Positions 11,736 to 24,350 of a stretch of 64,000 nucleotides of DNA are shown here, piece by piece (within the stretch, counting starts at the first letter, position 1; each line of letters begins with the position of its first letter). Location of the stretch: NCBI RefSeq assembly GCF_019320115.1, contig NC_089591.1, positions 22,608,502-22,672,501 of the forward strand, in the 5' to 3' direction. A program made the position numbers and the translations under genes. The notes under the pieces are model-generated. The model ran no database searches, was not told where the DNA came from, and was given only the letters and a program-made list of their open reading frames with translations. The DNA is from Miscanthus floridulus. Taxonomy: Eukaryota > Streptophyta > Magnoliopsida > Poales > Poaceae.

Positions 11736-13045
11736 GGTCTTGACTTCGAAGAAATATATGCCCCAGTTGCTAGATTGGAAGCAATTAGAATCTTATTAGC
11801 CTATGCTTGTGCCCACAACATCAAGCTCTATCAAATGGATGTTAAGAGTGCATTTCTCAATGGTTACATCAATGAAGAAGTTTATGTTGAGCAACCTCCT
11901 AGTTTTGAAGACAACAAGAAGCCCGACCATGTGTACAAGTTGAAGAAGGCATTGTATGGCTTAAAGCAAGCACCTAGAGCATGGTATGAGAGATTGAGGG
12001 ACTTCCTACTCTCTAAAGGGTTCATGATGGCTAAGGTTGACACCACTTTTTTCACCAAGAAGATTGGCAAATACTTATTTGTGTTGCAAATCTATGTTGA
12101 TGACATCATATTTGGATTAACCAATCAAGACTTTTGTGAAGTATTTAGAAAGATGATGGCTAATGAGTTTGAAATGTCCATGATTGGAGAGTTAAGTTAC
12201 TTCCTTGGTCTTCAAATCAAGCAATTGAAGAATGGTACATTCGTGAGTCAATGCCAGTACACTAAAGACAAACTCAAAAAGTTTGGCATGAGTGATGGCA
12301 AAGCCATTAGCACACCAATGGGGACAAATGGCAATTTGGATACTGATGCAAGTAGCAATATGGTTGATAAAAAATTGTATCGGTCTATGATTGGAAGCAT
12401 ACTCTATGTGACCGTATCAAGGCCGGATGTCATGTTTAGTGTATGCATGTGTGCAAGATTTCAAGCCTCACCAAGAGAAAGTCATTTGAACGCTACAAAG
12501 AGAATATTGAGGTACCTGAAGCATGCACAAAATGTTGGTTTGTGGTATCCCAAAGGAGCAAAGTTTGAGCTAGTTGGTTACTCTAACTCGGATTATGCAG
12601 GATGCAAGGTTGAAAGGAAGAGCACCTCAGACACATGTCAATTGTTAGGAAGACACTAGTTTCATGGAAATAAAAGAAGCAAAATAGTGTTGCATTATCA
12701 ACCGCTGAAGCTGAATACATATCCACCGGTAGTTGTTGTGCACAAATACTTTGGATAAAGGCCACTTTGAGTGACTTTGGAATCAAGTTCAAGAGAGTGC
12801 CATTGCTATGTGACAACGAGAGTGCAATCAAGTTAACCATCAATCCAGTTCAACATGCAAGAACAAAGCACATTAATGTCCGCCACCATTTCATAAGAGA
12901 TCACCAATAAAAAGGGGACATTTGCATTGAGAGTGTAGGCACTGAAGATCAACTTGCCGATATATTCACTAAGCCATTAGATGAGAAAAGGTTTTGCAAG
13001 CTAAGGAATGAGTTGAACATATTGGATTTCTCAAATATGTGTTGA
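11649..13045 (+). pseudogene. Copia reverse transcriptase-RNase H (unit B)
   Basis: The RT block (11649-12659) is open and complete for fingers, palm ([19 protein letters not shown]) and connection. RNase H starts in the same frame (NSDYAGC) and continues in another frame from about 12653 to TGA at 13043-13045 (AEAEYI, LADIFTKPLD). The shift and internal stops (for example TAA at about 12908) inactivate it. It is identical to unit A apart from the visible upstream 57-bp repeat. Confidence 0.9.
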
Positions 13046-14205
13046 TGCACCTCCCCACTTATATGACATGCCTCTCCTTTGAGCAATCTAAGGTAAAAGT
13101 TGATTGGTATGACATACATCCTTGCTAAGGACATGTTTAGTGTATCTAGTCATCTTTCACATTTAATAGGCTCATTCATGAAAATCAAATGATTTTGATG
13201 TTTGTATGGTACCACTATTGCTTCTATGATTAATTTGGTCTAGTGGTAGCATATGACATGTTTGTGGGCTTGTAAACCTAGTGTTTATCTAGAAAATGAG
13301 CTATAAGTGTTTAACTCAACATGGTACAAGATAACCCTTATTTGGAGGTGTGAAGAAGCTTGTCCTTGGATCAAACCGAGTTAAATATCTTTGGCAAATG
13401 TTCTAGATTGAACCAAATTTGGGAAAATGGTCCTCACCCCATTGATTGACATTGATAATCTCAACCTATCTACATTTTGAGCCTTTGTGGTCATTGATGA
13501 CAAAGGGGAAGAAATAGTGTACAGAGATAGTGAAAAGACAACAAAGGGGGAAAGAAACAAAGATATAAGTGATAGGAGGAGAATTTGACATAGGGGGAGA
13601 GATATTACAAAGGAAGGGGATCAATTAAAATTTTAAGCACATAAGTAGGGGGAGCAAGCTCATGATCTTGTATGGTGCATTTGAATATGCATTTCATATA
13701 TTTGCTTACATGGCACAAGTTTTAAATTTCAATATACATGCTTGTGTAGTCTATGCTAGTTGTAGGTTTGAATGATGAAATGAAAAACTAGCATGCATAG
13801 GTTAAGAAACTAGACTTATGTTCATTTTATGAAAACTAGACCCTTGCTTCTAATGTTGATCTCATGGGGTATTCTAGTTTTTGTGTATGTCTAGTTACTA
13901 ATGGTGCTAAGGATGGTATATTGGTGCACTCTGATTGGTATCACCCTTCAAAGGTCCATCTTTTATACCTTAGCATCATTTGGTAGACATTGTCTCCTAT
14001 ATTTCCTATCTAAGCATATGTGCAAGCTACAATCCAAACTCTTAGCACATATGTAGGGGAGCAATTGCTACTATATGGGGTTCATGAAACTTGTCCATAT
14101 CCTTTTACACATGGTAAATATGCTTGGGCAAGCAACATGGATTCAAATGAATTTCAATTCATATCTTTGTGAAAGGGTTGTCATCAATTACCAAAAAGGG
14201 AAAAT
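13046..14205 (+). other. SIRE-type 3' spacer with polypurine tracts (unit B)
   Basis: Same as 1370-2529. AT-rich with several AAAGGGGGA-like purine tracts; no coding frame recognised. Confidence 0.7.
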
Positions 14206-15204
14206 TCAAAGCTTCTAGTTTGGTTTTGGTGAATTGATGAAACCCTAAGTGCTAACCTAGTTTATCAAAGTGATTATGAGATAGGTAGCACTATTCCAAG
14301 TGATGAAGCAATAGTGAAGATCATGATGATGGTGATGCTATGGTGATGATCAAGTGCTAGGACATGGAAAAGAAGAAAGACAAAAACAAAAAGCTTAAGG
14401 CAAAGGTGAAATTGATAGGAGCTTTTTGGTTTAGTGATTGAGACACTTAGCGAGTGTGATCACATTTAGGATCGATAGTCATACTATTAAGAGGAGTGAA
14501 ACTCGGATCAAAATGCGGTGATAAAAGTGCCACTAGATGCTCTAACTAACTGTATATGCATTTAGGATCTAGTGGAGTGCTAACACCCTTGAAAATGTTT
14601 GCGAAAATATGCTAACACACATGCACAAAGTGTTACACTTGGTGGTTGGCACATTTGATCAAGGGTGGTGAAGTTTTGGGTCAAAAGAAGCTATTTTGTA
14701 TTGACCAGACTCTGCCTTGGGAAGTGACCAGACACAGACACTATGTCCAGTTAGTGGTGCACAGTGAAGGTCGTCGTCGGTCCTTTGACCGGACGCTGAC
14801 AAGAAATAGGACCGAACGCGCTAGAGGTGCATTCGGTTAGGCTATGACATACACTGATGCAAGCATCAGAACAAGCCAATGAGCACAAGACCCTGAGCCA
14901 TGTTCGGTCACCTATGATCGGACGCATCCGGTCACAATTTTACCTCTCTAGGAGCTCTCTAGAAACGACCGAACTCTGACGCATGGTGCATCCGGTCAAT
15001 TGAATAGGAGCATCTGGTCCATGGTTAGTGAGCGCACATGAGTGAGCCATTGCATGCCAATGGATAGTTTCAAACAGCTAGGACACATGGCGATCAGGCT
15101 GCGACTAGATGCAGCGACCAGACACATCCAGTGCACCCGACCTCTGCGTTCGGTCGTCCCGCAGTCAGCCCAATAATTGAGCCAATGACTCTATTGTTTG
15201 GGGG
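14206..15204 (+). repeat. SIRE-type 3' LTR, left part (unit B)
   Basis: Same as 2530-3528. Its continuation (promoter TATAAATA, R/U5) lies at 27864-28135 on the other side of the Tat insertion. Confidence 0.72.
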
Positions 15205-15675
15205 TGTCGATAGAATATCATCGGTAGTCCTTCGAGGGGTATCCCACAAAGGTAGATTGATCGGTAGGGGAGCACGAGATCAAGAACAAGAAGGCAATAG
15301 AGACACATGAGTTAGACAGGTTTAGGCCGTCAGTACGATGTAATACCCTACTCCTGTGGTCTGTTGGTTTGTGTTAGCTATTGTATGATATGCTGTGATT
15401 TTAGAGGGGGTCCTTGCCCACCTTATATAGTCTGAGAGGTAGGGTTACAAGTCGGTTAGATCTAAGAGATAACCGGAAAGTAATAACTAATTATAGGAAT
15501 CTTAGGATCATGCATATCCTAACAGATCTCGTAGTATCTTCTGGATGTCTTCCTGATGTCTTGCGAAAGGTGCCGAGCAGAGTCATGCCTCGCAAGGCTT
15601 CTTCTTGTGGGCTAGGCCACCCCTAGGGGCGCAGTCCATGTGGTCTGTCATGGGTATCCGGGGTCGTACACCCCA
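15205..15675 (-). repeat. Tat 3' LTR (unit B), 471 bp
   Basis: TGTCGATAG...TACACCCCA on the + strand. It has 75 bp that the partner LTR lacks (between GGTTACA and GATCTCGTAG). Confidence 0.88.
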
Positions 15676-16606
15676 TAGCTAGTCCCCAAGCGCCTTGTAC
15701 CCGTTGTGCAACGTCATTATAAGCTTGTCTGAGCAGGTGCGAACAACACCGAGCAGTCAAGCTCATGGTCCAACCACCATGCTGAACTATTGAGCTATGT
15801 GAGCCATCGCTAAGTAGTGTGAACCGTTGTCGAGCAGCATAACCTGTCGCCAAGTAGCACGACTTGTTGCCGAGCACCGTGAACCATCGCCGAGTAGAAT
15901 GACCAAAGTACAGCTTGCCATAAGGGTGTAAGGAGCTCAACTTTATAATTGAAATTTTCTCCACAGTAGACCAAGTGTGCCCACTTAGAGTCTGAACAAA
16001 GTTGTAGGAGTCAATCTTCCTCTATAGGCATCTAGTCTTATAGAAAAAATCCCACACACTCACCGCAAGGTGAAGTGTGCCCACTTAGTCCCCGAGCCTA
16101 ACAGCAGATGATGTAGTCATGTGGTGCCAGGGTCAGAAACTTGAAGAATAGTAGAAAACTAGCCAATCAGGTAGCCAGTCCCTGGTTGTGGCCCAAAAAA
16201 TAGACAAAACACATTCACCGCAAGGTGAAGTGTGCCCACTTAGTCCTCGAGCCTGACAGTAGGTGGCACAGTCACATGGTGCCAGGGTCAAAATAGAGAA
16301 ACAACCAAAAACCAATGGAAAAGACCGCTAGTCTCCGAGCTACAGGTGGAGTTATCAGAGAAATCCAATCATGGAGGAAAAACTGGAGTAACAGCTGGGC
16401 AGCATCAGTTACTTAGCCTCAATAAATGGTGGAGATGTCAGCGATATTTTGGCATGGAGCAACTAAAGGCAGCGATAAATGAGCACCATGGGCTGTAGTT
16501 GTGCGGAAGCCCAGGTAACGGCCCATTTGCCGCATCGGAGAAATTGCAGCGGCGCAGATCGCGGGAATGGTTCCCAAAAAACCCTTGAATGCGGAATGGT
16601 GGGGAG
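15676..16606 (-). other. Tat 3' untranslated region with tandem repeats (unit B)
   Basis: Copy of 4000-4930. It contains five 20-bp units (15797-15896) and the 155-bp repeat (16055-16296). No coding region seen. Confidence 0.7.
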
Positions 16607-16611
16607 GATCC

Positions 16612-16619
16612 TATATAAT
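16612..16619 (+). promoter_or_regulatory. TATA box of the antisense ORF (unit B)
   Basis: TATATAAT, 118 bp before the ATG at 16737; same arrangement as in unit A. Confidence 0.5.
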
Positions 16620-16736
16620 AGTACCGCCGCAGTCCTCATTCCCACCTTTTCCACTTCATCTTCCTTCTCACTTCTTGCATCGCCAAATCCACAACCACAG
16701 TTGCCTCTACCGCCGAACCCTAACCAGATCTGAGAG

Positions 16737-19700
16737 ATGGCACCGAAGAGAGGAACTGCAAAATTGAAGAAGACGAGTCCCAAGAAGGTGGATGCCATGG
16801 CCCGACGTGACGAGGAGTGGGTGCCATCACGAACAGGAGAAGCTGAGCTGAACCGATTGGTGGAAGCCGGCGTTCTCCCCGATCGTGCGACCGCCGGATG
16901 GCGGCTAGCTCTCAGTGAGTCCTTTCCCACGCCTCACACTGACGAAGCGGTAGTATTCGAAGACTATTTCTGGTGTGGGTTAGGGTTTCCTATGCACCCA
17001 TTTTTGAGGGATCTGTTGGAGCTCTGGGGGGTTACTCTATGCAACCTTCACCCCAACACCATTCTGCACATCTCCATCTTCATCCACTTTTGTGAGGCAT
17101 ACCTTGGCATCCTACCCCACTTCAATCTCTTTTGTCACCTATTCTGGCTGAAGAAAAGAGGCAGCGCTAGTTCGAAGGTGGTCGGTGGGGTGTATCTCTA
17201 GCTTTGGGATGGGATGGCGAGTGAATATCTTACCATACCGCTGAACACTCCGCTAAAGGGGTGGAACACCAGATTGTTCTACATGAGACAAAGCCACCCA
17301 GCGGTGCATTGTAACACCGACCACATCCTAGAAAGCCAAAGGAGTTGGTCAGAGCTACCGAGCAAGGATGACATGGATCAAGTGAATGAACTCCTCGGCT
17401 TGATAAAGGGCATGAAGACCAATGGCGGATTGGTAGTGGCGAGTTCCATAGTGCACCGCATACAACCATGCAAGGAGAGGGCGCAGCCAGGTTTTGAATT
17501 CAAAGGGGAGACCGACGGGACTCGAGAGAGGCCTAAAATACTTTCTAGGAGTGACGTCGAAGAGCGAACTACCGAGCTATTCGCTTCGCTATCTTCCTTT
17601 AGGCTGTCAGGGTACACGAAGCCCTTCAATTACAAGAATCTAACTCCTCGGGTGAATGTCTCTACTTCATGTTTTCGAGAATTTTATTTATACTGCCAAG
17701 CAATAAACTGATCCTACTCATGTGAAGATCCATTCGTAGGACAGGGCAGTGTATTTCTCTAGCGTACCGAGAAACGATTGGCCGCCGTCAATGGATGCAC
17801 GTCGACCTGTTCAAATTGAGGAGAGCTCTGTCGGTGTCTCCTCGGAATCTGGAGGAATGGACACTAGTCAGATGGAGAGTCCTCCCTCAGTGCCTATAAA
17901 AAATATGGGAAAGAGGCCAGCGGAAGATGAGCTGGCATAGAAGAAAAGGAAAATAGCAGTGACTGCTCCACACAAACCAGGCGGGATCTCTCTGGATGAC
18001 GACCAGACTAATCGAACATGAAGAACCATGGTGTTTGATTGGTCTGACGACGACGAGATTCTCACAAACCCTCCCTCGAGCACAAAAGGGCCTCCGCTCT
18101 ACCCACGCACAGAGCAACAAACCGGTGTAGGCAAAGAAGTCCTTGAGGCTCCAACAAGGATAGTCCCCGAGCATCGAGTGGAGGGAATTGCTACATAGTA
18201 GACATCGAAAATCCCCACGGAGCGGGCAATGGAGATCCTAGAGCAACAAATGACAGTAGCCCCAGAGCAGCAGGCTAAAACAAGGCTAGCCAAGGAAGAG
18301 CCAAGAATTCCCCCATTGAGCACAGGAGTTGACCCCGCAGCTGCACCTGGAGGCTCTGGACGGCACCGCCGGTTCAAGAAATTGAACCGTCAGACCAAAG
18401 CGTAAGTACTCTTGTGCTGTAGTTAATTTGCTATATTTTCTTTACTTATGTTGTTACTGAATAGCTGATTTGATATAGTGCAAGGCGAGCAACAAATCCA
18501 GCCCCACCCGCTCAGACTGATCGGCGACTAGGAACTTGCCCTAGAGCGGTGGAGACGACAGCGGACCACATCCTGGAGTCCCTGAGTGCTCGGGAGCATG
18601 CAGGGGAGCCAATTGCTGCCCCTGGTGAGCTTCTTAGCGGCGAGCGACTGCCTACAATGATGAGCGAATCGGCGACAGCTCCTTCTATGACGGTGGAAAT
18701 GGGGGCAGAAAAGCTTTTGGAGTCAAATGAATAGACGGCAGTCCCCGAGTCTCTAGAGGGCATGGTCGGAACTGCTATCCGACCACCAAGCCCCAAGGTG
18801 GTCCCCCTAGCTATGATGGAAGAGGACGAGGTGGAGGAGATCATGTGCGACAAACCTCAACCTCAAGTAGTCCGGATCCTCCAAAAGCGCGGTGAAGAAA
18901 TAGTTATTGTTGAAGAGGAGGACACCACCAAGGAGTTCAGGAGACTGGAGACTTCCCTTACTGGTGTGATGAAACAGAAAGGTGAATACTTCGTCTAGAA
19001 AAGTCCTAGTCATTTATTGGCATTGGTTAACAATAATGTCATCATATTTGTTGTAGGAAATATCTCGAGTTGCCGAGCAGCGCCGCCAGTTAATAAAGCG
19101 AATGGAGCCCCTTGCAGCGGAGAACGAAAAACTCAAAGAGGACAGAAACCTCATGGAGAAGAATATCCAGCGAGCCCAATGCAAACGACACCTTACGGAG
19201 TCCAATGCGCGGGACCTAGAATACCAAAAGGGGGTCCTTACCAAAAAGCTGGCGGCTGGGTCCAAGCAATGCGGAGCCAGTCCAAGCAGCTGGCCGCTAT
19301 CTTCGACCAACTAAAATGTGCTTCCGAGCAGCTGGAGAGGAAAAGCGAATAGCTCAACAGTGTATCCAAACAGAAAGCAGGTACGGTACATCAACAAATG
19401 TACTTTAGTATTGCTGAACAGCCTCATTTCCGTTAACAACTGCTGTGCTTGTAGAGCAAGATGTTGAGCTCGACCAGATGCGCTAGACCATCGATCAACA
19501 TCACCAGGAAAAAGCAAAGGAAGCAGAGCGAGCGAACAAACTTGCTGAGGAGCTGAAAGGTGAATTCCTTCTGGTCGGTATCATTGTTGTAGTAGCTCCG
19601 CGTATAACAAGTCATTGTAACTCTCGCATGTTATCGTCATAAAGCCAAAGCACAATTCAACGTGCTGGTGCAGGAGGCCAAGGTCCAGAAGGAGAACTTT

Positions 19701-20057
19701 GATAATATAGTCACCGCAATTAAGCCGGTGCTTGACTGCATTGACCTGAAAATGGCCACTCAGCACAATGGCCGGCGGCAACACCCTAACACCGTCATTC
19801 CGAGGTGCAAGGCAGCATGGGAAAACTTCAGAACCTTCAACCAAGATGCCATTACTACCATTGCTACCCATGTCCTTGCGGTTGTTCGGTCCCATTATCC
19901 GACCACCGACCTTCAGTCCATAGAGGGTGGGTTCGCAGAAGGACTGAGCGACATGGAGACCTAGCAGTTGGAGGATGAAGTGGAGGATGCAGCAAAAATG
20001 CTGGCCGACGATATAGATCTATTTGGGGAGACAGATGGTGATGGCGGAGCTCATTAA
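16737..20057 (+). pseudogene. Tat-lineage antisense ORF (aORF), putative gypsy-type transposon domain, about six exons
   Basis: Function is unknown in the family; the domain is annotated in grasses as 'putative gypsy type transposon'. Exon 1 (16737-17650) starts with a basic K/R-rich stretch (MAPKRGTAKLKKTSPKK), then a conserved region (DYFWCGLGFPMHPFLRDLLE; FYMRQSHPAV; NGGLVVASSIVHRIQPCKER), broken by one TAG at 17199. Later exon-like blocks are near 17748-18401, 18490-18982, 19056-19310, 19456-19559 and 19643-20057. They are delimited by donors such as GC|GTAAGT and AAAG|GTGAAT and by acceptors such as TTGTTGTAG. The C-terminal half is Glu/Lys-rich and coiled-coil-like (ENEKLKEDRNLMEKN). 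It is transcribed opposite to pol. Several stops and a frameshift near 19270 mark decay. Exon limits are my estimate. Confidence 0.75.
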
Positions 20058-20763
20058 TCTGATTATAGAAGACCATCTGTAAAACCTTGACTATGTATTA
20101 GAAAATGTGATAGCGCAAGAAACAAGTACTTATCAAATATTTGTCATAAGGTGCTTGTATATGTAATATATGCAGTTTGCTTATAGTTCGACGAAATAAT
20201 CTTCAAAGTTTCAAACTTGACGCGGTTATGCGTAGTTCAACTAACATCTAACCAGTTGGTCTGCTACTGGTCCCTATGGCCTTGGCCAGCCCATAGTCCA
20301 TAACGTTGAGCGCGGAGCCTGTGCATGTGTAGGAGTAATAGACATGACCCAGGAACCACAGCCGACCACCCATGATGTAGAGCCAGAGCCCATGGCACAT
20401 GTAGGGAAAAAATTGGTGGCTGAGTCTTTTCCATAAAAAATAGCGCTGAACGTGTTCTGGTCGGTAGCTGTTATACGAACTTGGAGATAAAGGCAACACA
20501 AGCGGCGTTCGAGCAATGTATTCTATGTTGAACTCTCAGCCTTGGCTGACCCATAATCCATAACATCGAGCGTGGAGCCCGAGACATGTAGGAAAAATAG
20601 GTGTGACCAAAAGACCGCAGCCGACCACCCATAACGCAGAGCGCGTAGCCCGTAGCACGTGTAGGGAGAAATCGGAGACTGGGTCGTCTCCGAAGAGAAC
20701 AGAAAAGAAAAAAATGTTGCTCTCTGATCAAAGAATGTTTTCGCAATATGGAAAACATGCTCT
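20058..20763. repeat. Tat spacer with 260-bp tandem repeat (unit B)
   Basis: Copy of 8382-9087; repeat starts at 20280 and 20540. No coding region. Confidence 0.7.
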
Positions 20764-21019
20764 GCAATTTGGAGAAATTGAGTTTGGCATGGTGGAGAAA
20801 TCGTGTTCAATATTTTGGAGAAATCGTGTTTGGTAATTTGGAGAAATCGTGTTCGGCGATTTGGAGAAAACGCGTTCGATGATTTGGAGAAAATGAGTTT
20901 GGCGATTTTGAGAAAACAAGTTCGGTGATTTGGAGAAACCGTTTGGCGATTTGGAGAAATTGAGTTCGACACTTTAGAGAAACCGTTCGGTGATTTGGAG
21001 AAATCGAGTTCGGCGCAGT
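20764..21019. repeat. 23-bp minisatellite, about 11 units (unit B)
   Basis: Same as 9088-9343. Here it is followed by the undisturbed Tat spacer. Confidence 0.9.
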
Positions 21020-21164
21020 TACGGCGATTACGTACTGGAGTTCGTTATGAAGTAGCATATAGCTCGGCGGCCATAAGTGGTTGTTAATCAACAATAAAGA
21101 CAAAATGGAGACAAGTTATGGAGACCAAAAAACATTATTGAATATAAATTTGTAGGGTATATAT

Positions 21165-22350
21165 CTATAGTGTTTCAAGGATAGAAACGTATAAGGTGTT
21201 CTATGTGCCACGAGTTGGGAACATCGACTCCTTCTAAGTCACTTAGGCGATAAGAACCTGGTCAGGTAACCTCTTGGACGATGTAAGGCCCTTCCCAGGG
21301 GGAAGAGAGCTTGTGCAAACCGCCAGCCTTTTGTTTTCTACGGAGAACGAGATCGCCAACAACAAATGAACGACCTTTGACGTTTTGGTTGTAGTACCTC
21401 CACAAGCCTTCCAGATACTTAGCTATACAAACGCAGGTGATTAGGCGCTCTTCCTTAGCTCTCTCGACATCATCAGACTAGATAGCCTTGGACTGCTCTT
21501 CATCATAGTTTTCCACTCTAGGTGCTCGGAAAGTAACGTCCGCTGGTAATATGGCTTCTGAGTCATAGACCAAAAATTATGGAGTCACACCGGTGCTACA
21601 ACTAGCTTGAGTACGTAGTCCCTAGACTATAGCTGGAAGCTCCTTGAGCCATCTGCCCAGGTGCTTTTCTTCTTTCTGATATAGCCATTTTTTAGGGCGT
21701 CAAGGATCATACCGTTCGCCCATTCGACTTGACCGTTGGCTCTTGGATGGGCAACAAAAACATATTTGACAGAGATGCAATAGTCTTCACAGAAGTCCTA
21801 GAAGTGATGTCCAGTAAACATAGTTCCGAGATCGGTGATGATGCTATTTGGTAGACCAAATCTATGGATGATATCTTCAAAAAGCTCAACTGCCTTCTTT
21901 GCAGTAGCCGAGATGAGTGGTTTGTATTCAATCCACTTGGAGAACTTGTCAATGGCGATATACATGTAACAGAAACCACCTAGTGCTGGCTTGAAAGGCC
22001 CGATCATGTCCAGTCCCCAGCATGCAAAGGGCCAGGAAGCTAGGATGGTTTGCAGCTCTTGCACCGGCACGTGTATTTGCTTAGCGAAGAATTGCCATCT
22101 TTCACAACATCGGACAAGATCTTCTGCATCAGTGATGGCTATGGGCCAATAAAAACCAGCTCGGAAAGCCTTGCCGACCAATGTTCTCGAGGCTACATGG
22201 TTGTTGTAGGAACTAGAGTGAATTTCAAGAAGCAGCTTCGCTCCCTCCTCTTGGGTGATGCATTTCTACAGTATCCCTTCCTTAGCACTTTTCCTCATCA
22301 AGCTGTCATCCACCAGCACGTAAAGCTTGCTCCGATGAACTAGACGTTCA
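21165..22350 (-). pseudogene. Tat integrase
   Basis: Minus-strand integrase. The finger region (CCERWQFFAKQ) is partly degraded. The core carries D in GLDMIGPFKP, D in IITDLGTMF and E in HPRANGQVEWAN. The N of the usual TDNGT motif is replaced by L. A C-terminal domain reads WRYYNQNVKGRSFVVGDLVL and SPWEGPYIV before the frame ends around 21170. The open piece 21798-22181 covers finger to second D; stops and shifts break the rest. Confidence 0.85.
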
Positions 22351-22916
22351 GTTTTAGCCTTGTCTACAGGTACCTCGGTGCTGGTAAGGTACTTGATGAA
22401 TTGCTCCCTCCAATCGACGACCGATGAAGGTACTGCAAGTACCAACTGCTCGGTAGGGGGAACTTCTTCAACTTCCTTATCTTCCTTGATGGATGGCGCC
22501 AGGAGATCTTGAATAAAAAACCCCAGCGGGATCACGGCACGAGAAGAACCGAGCTTGGATAAGTAGTCGGTGAGTTGATTTTGGTCACATACCACATGGT
22601 GATACTCGATACCATAGAATTTTCCTTCAAGCTTTCTGATTTCAGCACAGTAAGCATCCATCTTCTCGCTGGAACAAGACCTATCTTTGTTGAGCTGGTT
22701 GATGACCAATGCGGAGTCCCCGTACACCATTAGGCGTTTGACACCGAGCTCGATGGCTATACGAAGACCATGGAGACATGCTTCGTATTCCATGGTGTTG
22801 CTAGAGGCCGAGAAGTGTATTCGAAGAACATAACATAGCTTATCCTTGGTCGGCATAATGAATAAAATGCCCACACTAGCGCCATTGATGTTAAGGGCGT
22901 CGTCGAAGTACATCAC
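22266..22916 (-). pseudogene. Second (archaeal-type) RNase H of the Tat element
   Basis: A 216-codon open stretch with MYFDDALNINGA (first D), TMEYEACLHGL (E) and VYGDSALVINQ (D), the RNase HI fold of the extra aRH domain that Tat elements carry after their own RNase H. It would remove RNA from the RNA/DNA hybrid. The usual FDG is FDD here. It is followed in frame by a linker (EQFIKYLTSTEVP) leading to integrase. Confidence 0.85.
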
Positions 22917-24350
22917 CTAGTGTTCAAGGCAAGCAGCAGCGATGGGCTCTTGGATCTCGGTCCATTCAGCAACGAAGTCAGCGAGCGCCTATGACTTAAT
23001 GGTAGGTCTGCTTCTGAATTTAATGGAATAGGTGCCGAGCTTGATAACCCATTTAATGATGCGGCCATTGGCCTCTTTGTTGCGAAGAATGTCCCCCAAG
23101 GGGAACTCAGTGACCACGGCAATCTTGTAGTACTCGAAGTAGTGTCAGAGCTTGCGCGACATAATTAGAATTGCATATAACAGCTTTTATACCTGAGGAT
23201 AATGAGTTTTTGGCTCATTAAGTACTTCACTGATAAAAAGACCAGACGTTGCACCTTGTAAGCGTGCCCAGCTTCCTCGCATTCGATGACGATAGCTATG
23301 CTCACAACACGAGAAGTGGCGGCGATGTATATTAGCAGAGTCTCATCTAGCCTTAGCGCTGTCATGATTGGCGGCTTTGTTAAGAACAACTTGAGCTGCT
23401 CAAAAGCTAAGTTTGCCTCCTCCAACCAGGAAAAGTGCTCAAAGGCCTTGAGGAGCTTGAAGAAAGGTAGCACTTTTTGCATAGGCGTGATATGAAGCGG
23501 CTTAAAGCAGCCATGCAACCTGTAAGCTTCTGTATATCCTTGACACATGTTGGTCATTTCATATTGGTGATGGCAGAGACCTTGTCAGGATTAGGCTCAA
23601 TGCCTCGAGCACTGACGATGTAGCCTAGCAGTATACCAGATGGAACTCCAAAGATGTACTTTGAAGGGTTGAGCTTCCATCGGTACTTGTTCAGGTTGGC
23701 AAAGGTTTCTTTGAGGTCAGCGATAAGGTTGTCGGCTATCTTGGTTTTGACGACCACATCATTGATGTAGGCTTTGACATTATGGCCGATCTGCTGGTCG
23801 AGGCACATCTAAATGGCCCTTTGATAGATAGCCCCGGTGTTCTTGAGTCCGAAGGACAAAGTTTTGTAGCAGTATGCACCAAAAGGTGTAATGAACGACG
23901 TCTTTATCTGGTCTTCTTCCTTGAGGGAGATCTAATGATAGCCGAAGTAACAGTCAAGGAAAGAGAGTAGTTCACAGCTGGCAGTAGAGTCTACAACCTC
24001 GTCTATCTAAGGCAAGCCGAAGGGGTCTTTAGGGCAGTGTTTGTTAAGATCCGTATAATCAACGCACATTCTCCATTCTTTATTCTTTTTTTGAATGAGA
24101 ACAGGGTTTGCTAACCAATCTAGATGATACACTTCTTTTATAAACCCGGTAGCTAAGAGTCATTTTATTTCTACCCTAATAGCCTACTTCTTGTCTGGCA
24201 CGAATCAGTGGAGTTTTTGCTTAATCGGTTTGGCGGTCGGTGAGACATTCAAGGAGTGTTCAATCTTCTCCCATGGTACTCCCGGCATGTCTGTAGGTTT
24301 CCAAGAAAACACATCGGCATTGGCACGTAGGAAGGAGACGAGCGTGCTTT
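22917..24350 (-). pseudogene. Tat reverse transcriptase and first RNase H
   Basis: Minus-strand RT with WRMCVDYTDLNKHCPKDPF, ITPFGAYCY, LSFGLKNTGAIYQRA and the active-site block YINDVVVKT. The family normally has YVDD or YIDD, so the first catalytic Asp is changed to Asn. The GIEPNPDKVSAI block follows at 23560-23640. RNase H similarity continues on toward 22920 (for example 23165-23557) through frameshifts. Many stops; non-functional. Confidence 0.82.

Larger units (their letters stand above)
9351..21026 (+). repeat. Unit B of the 11,676-bp tandem duplication (complete unit)
   Basis: This is the full second unit. It opens inside Copia gag, runs through protease, integrase, RT, RNase H, spacer and the left part of the 3' LTR, enters the nested Tat element at 15205, and ends in the Tat spacer right after a 23-bp minisatellite. 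Beyond 21026 the Tat element continues normally to its other LTR, so unit B's right end is the undisturbed structure and the 9350/9351 joint is the novel junction. Confidence 0.93.
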
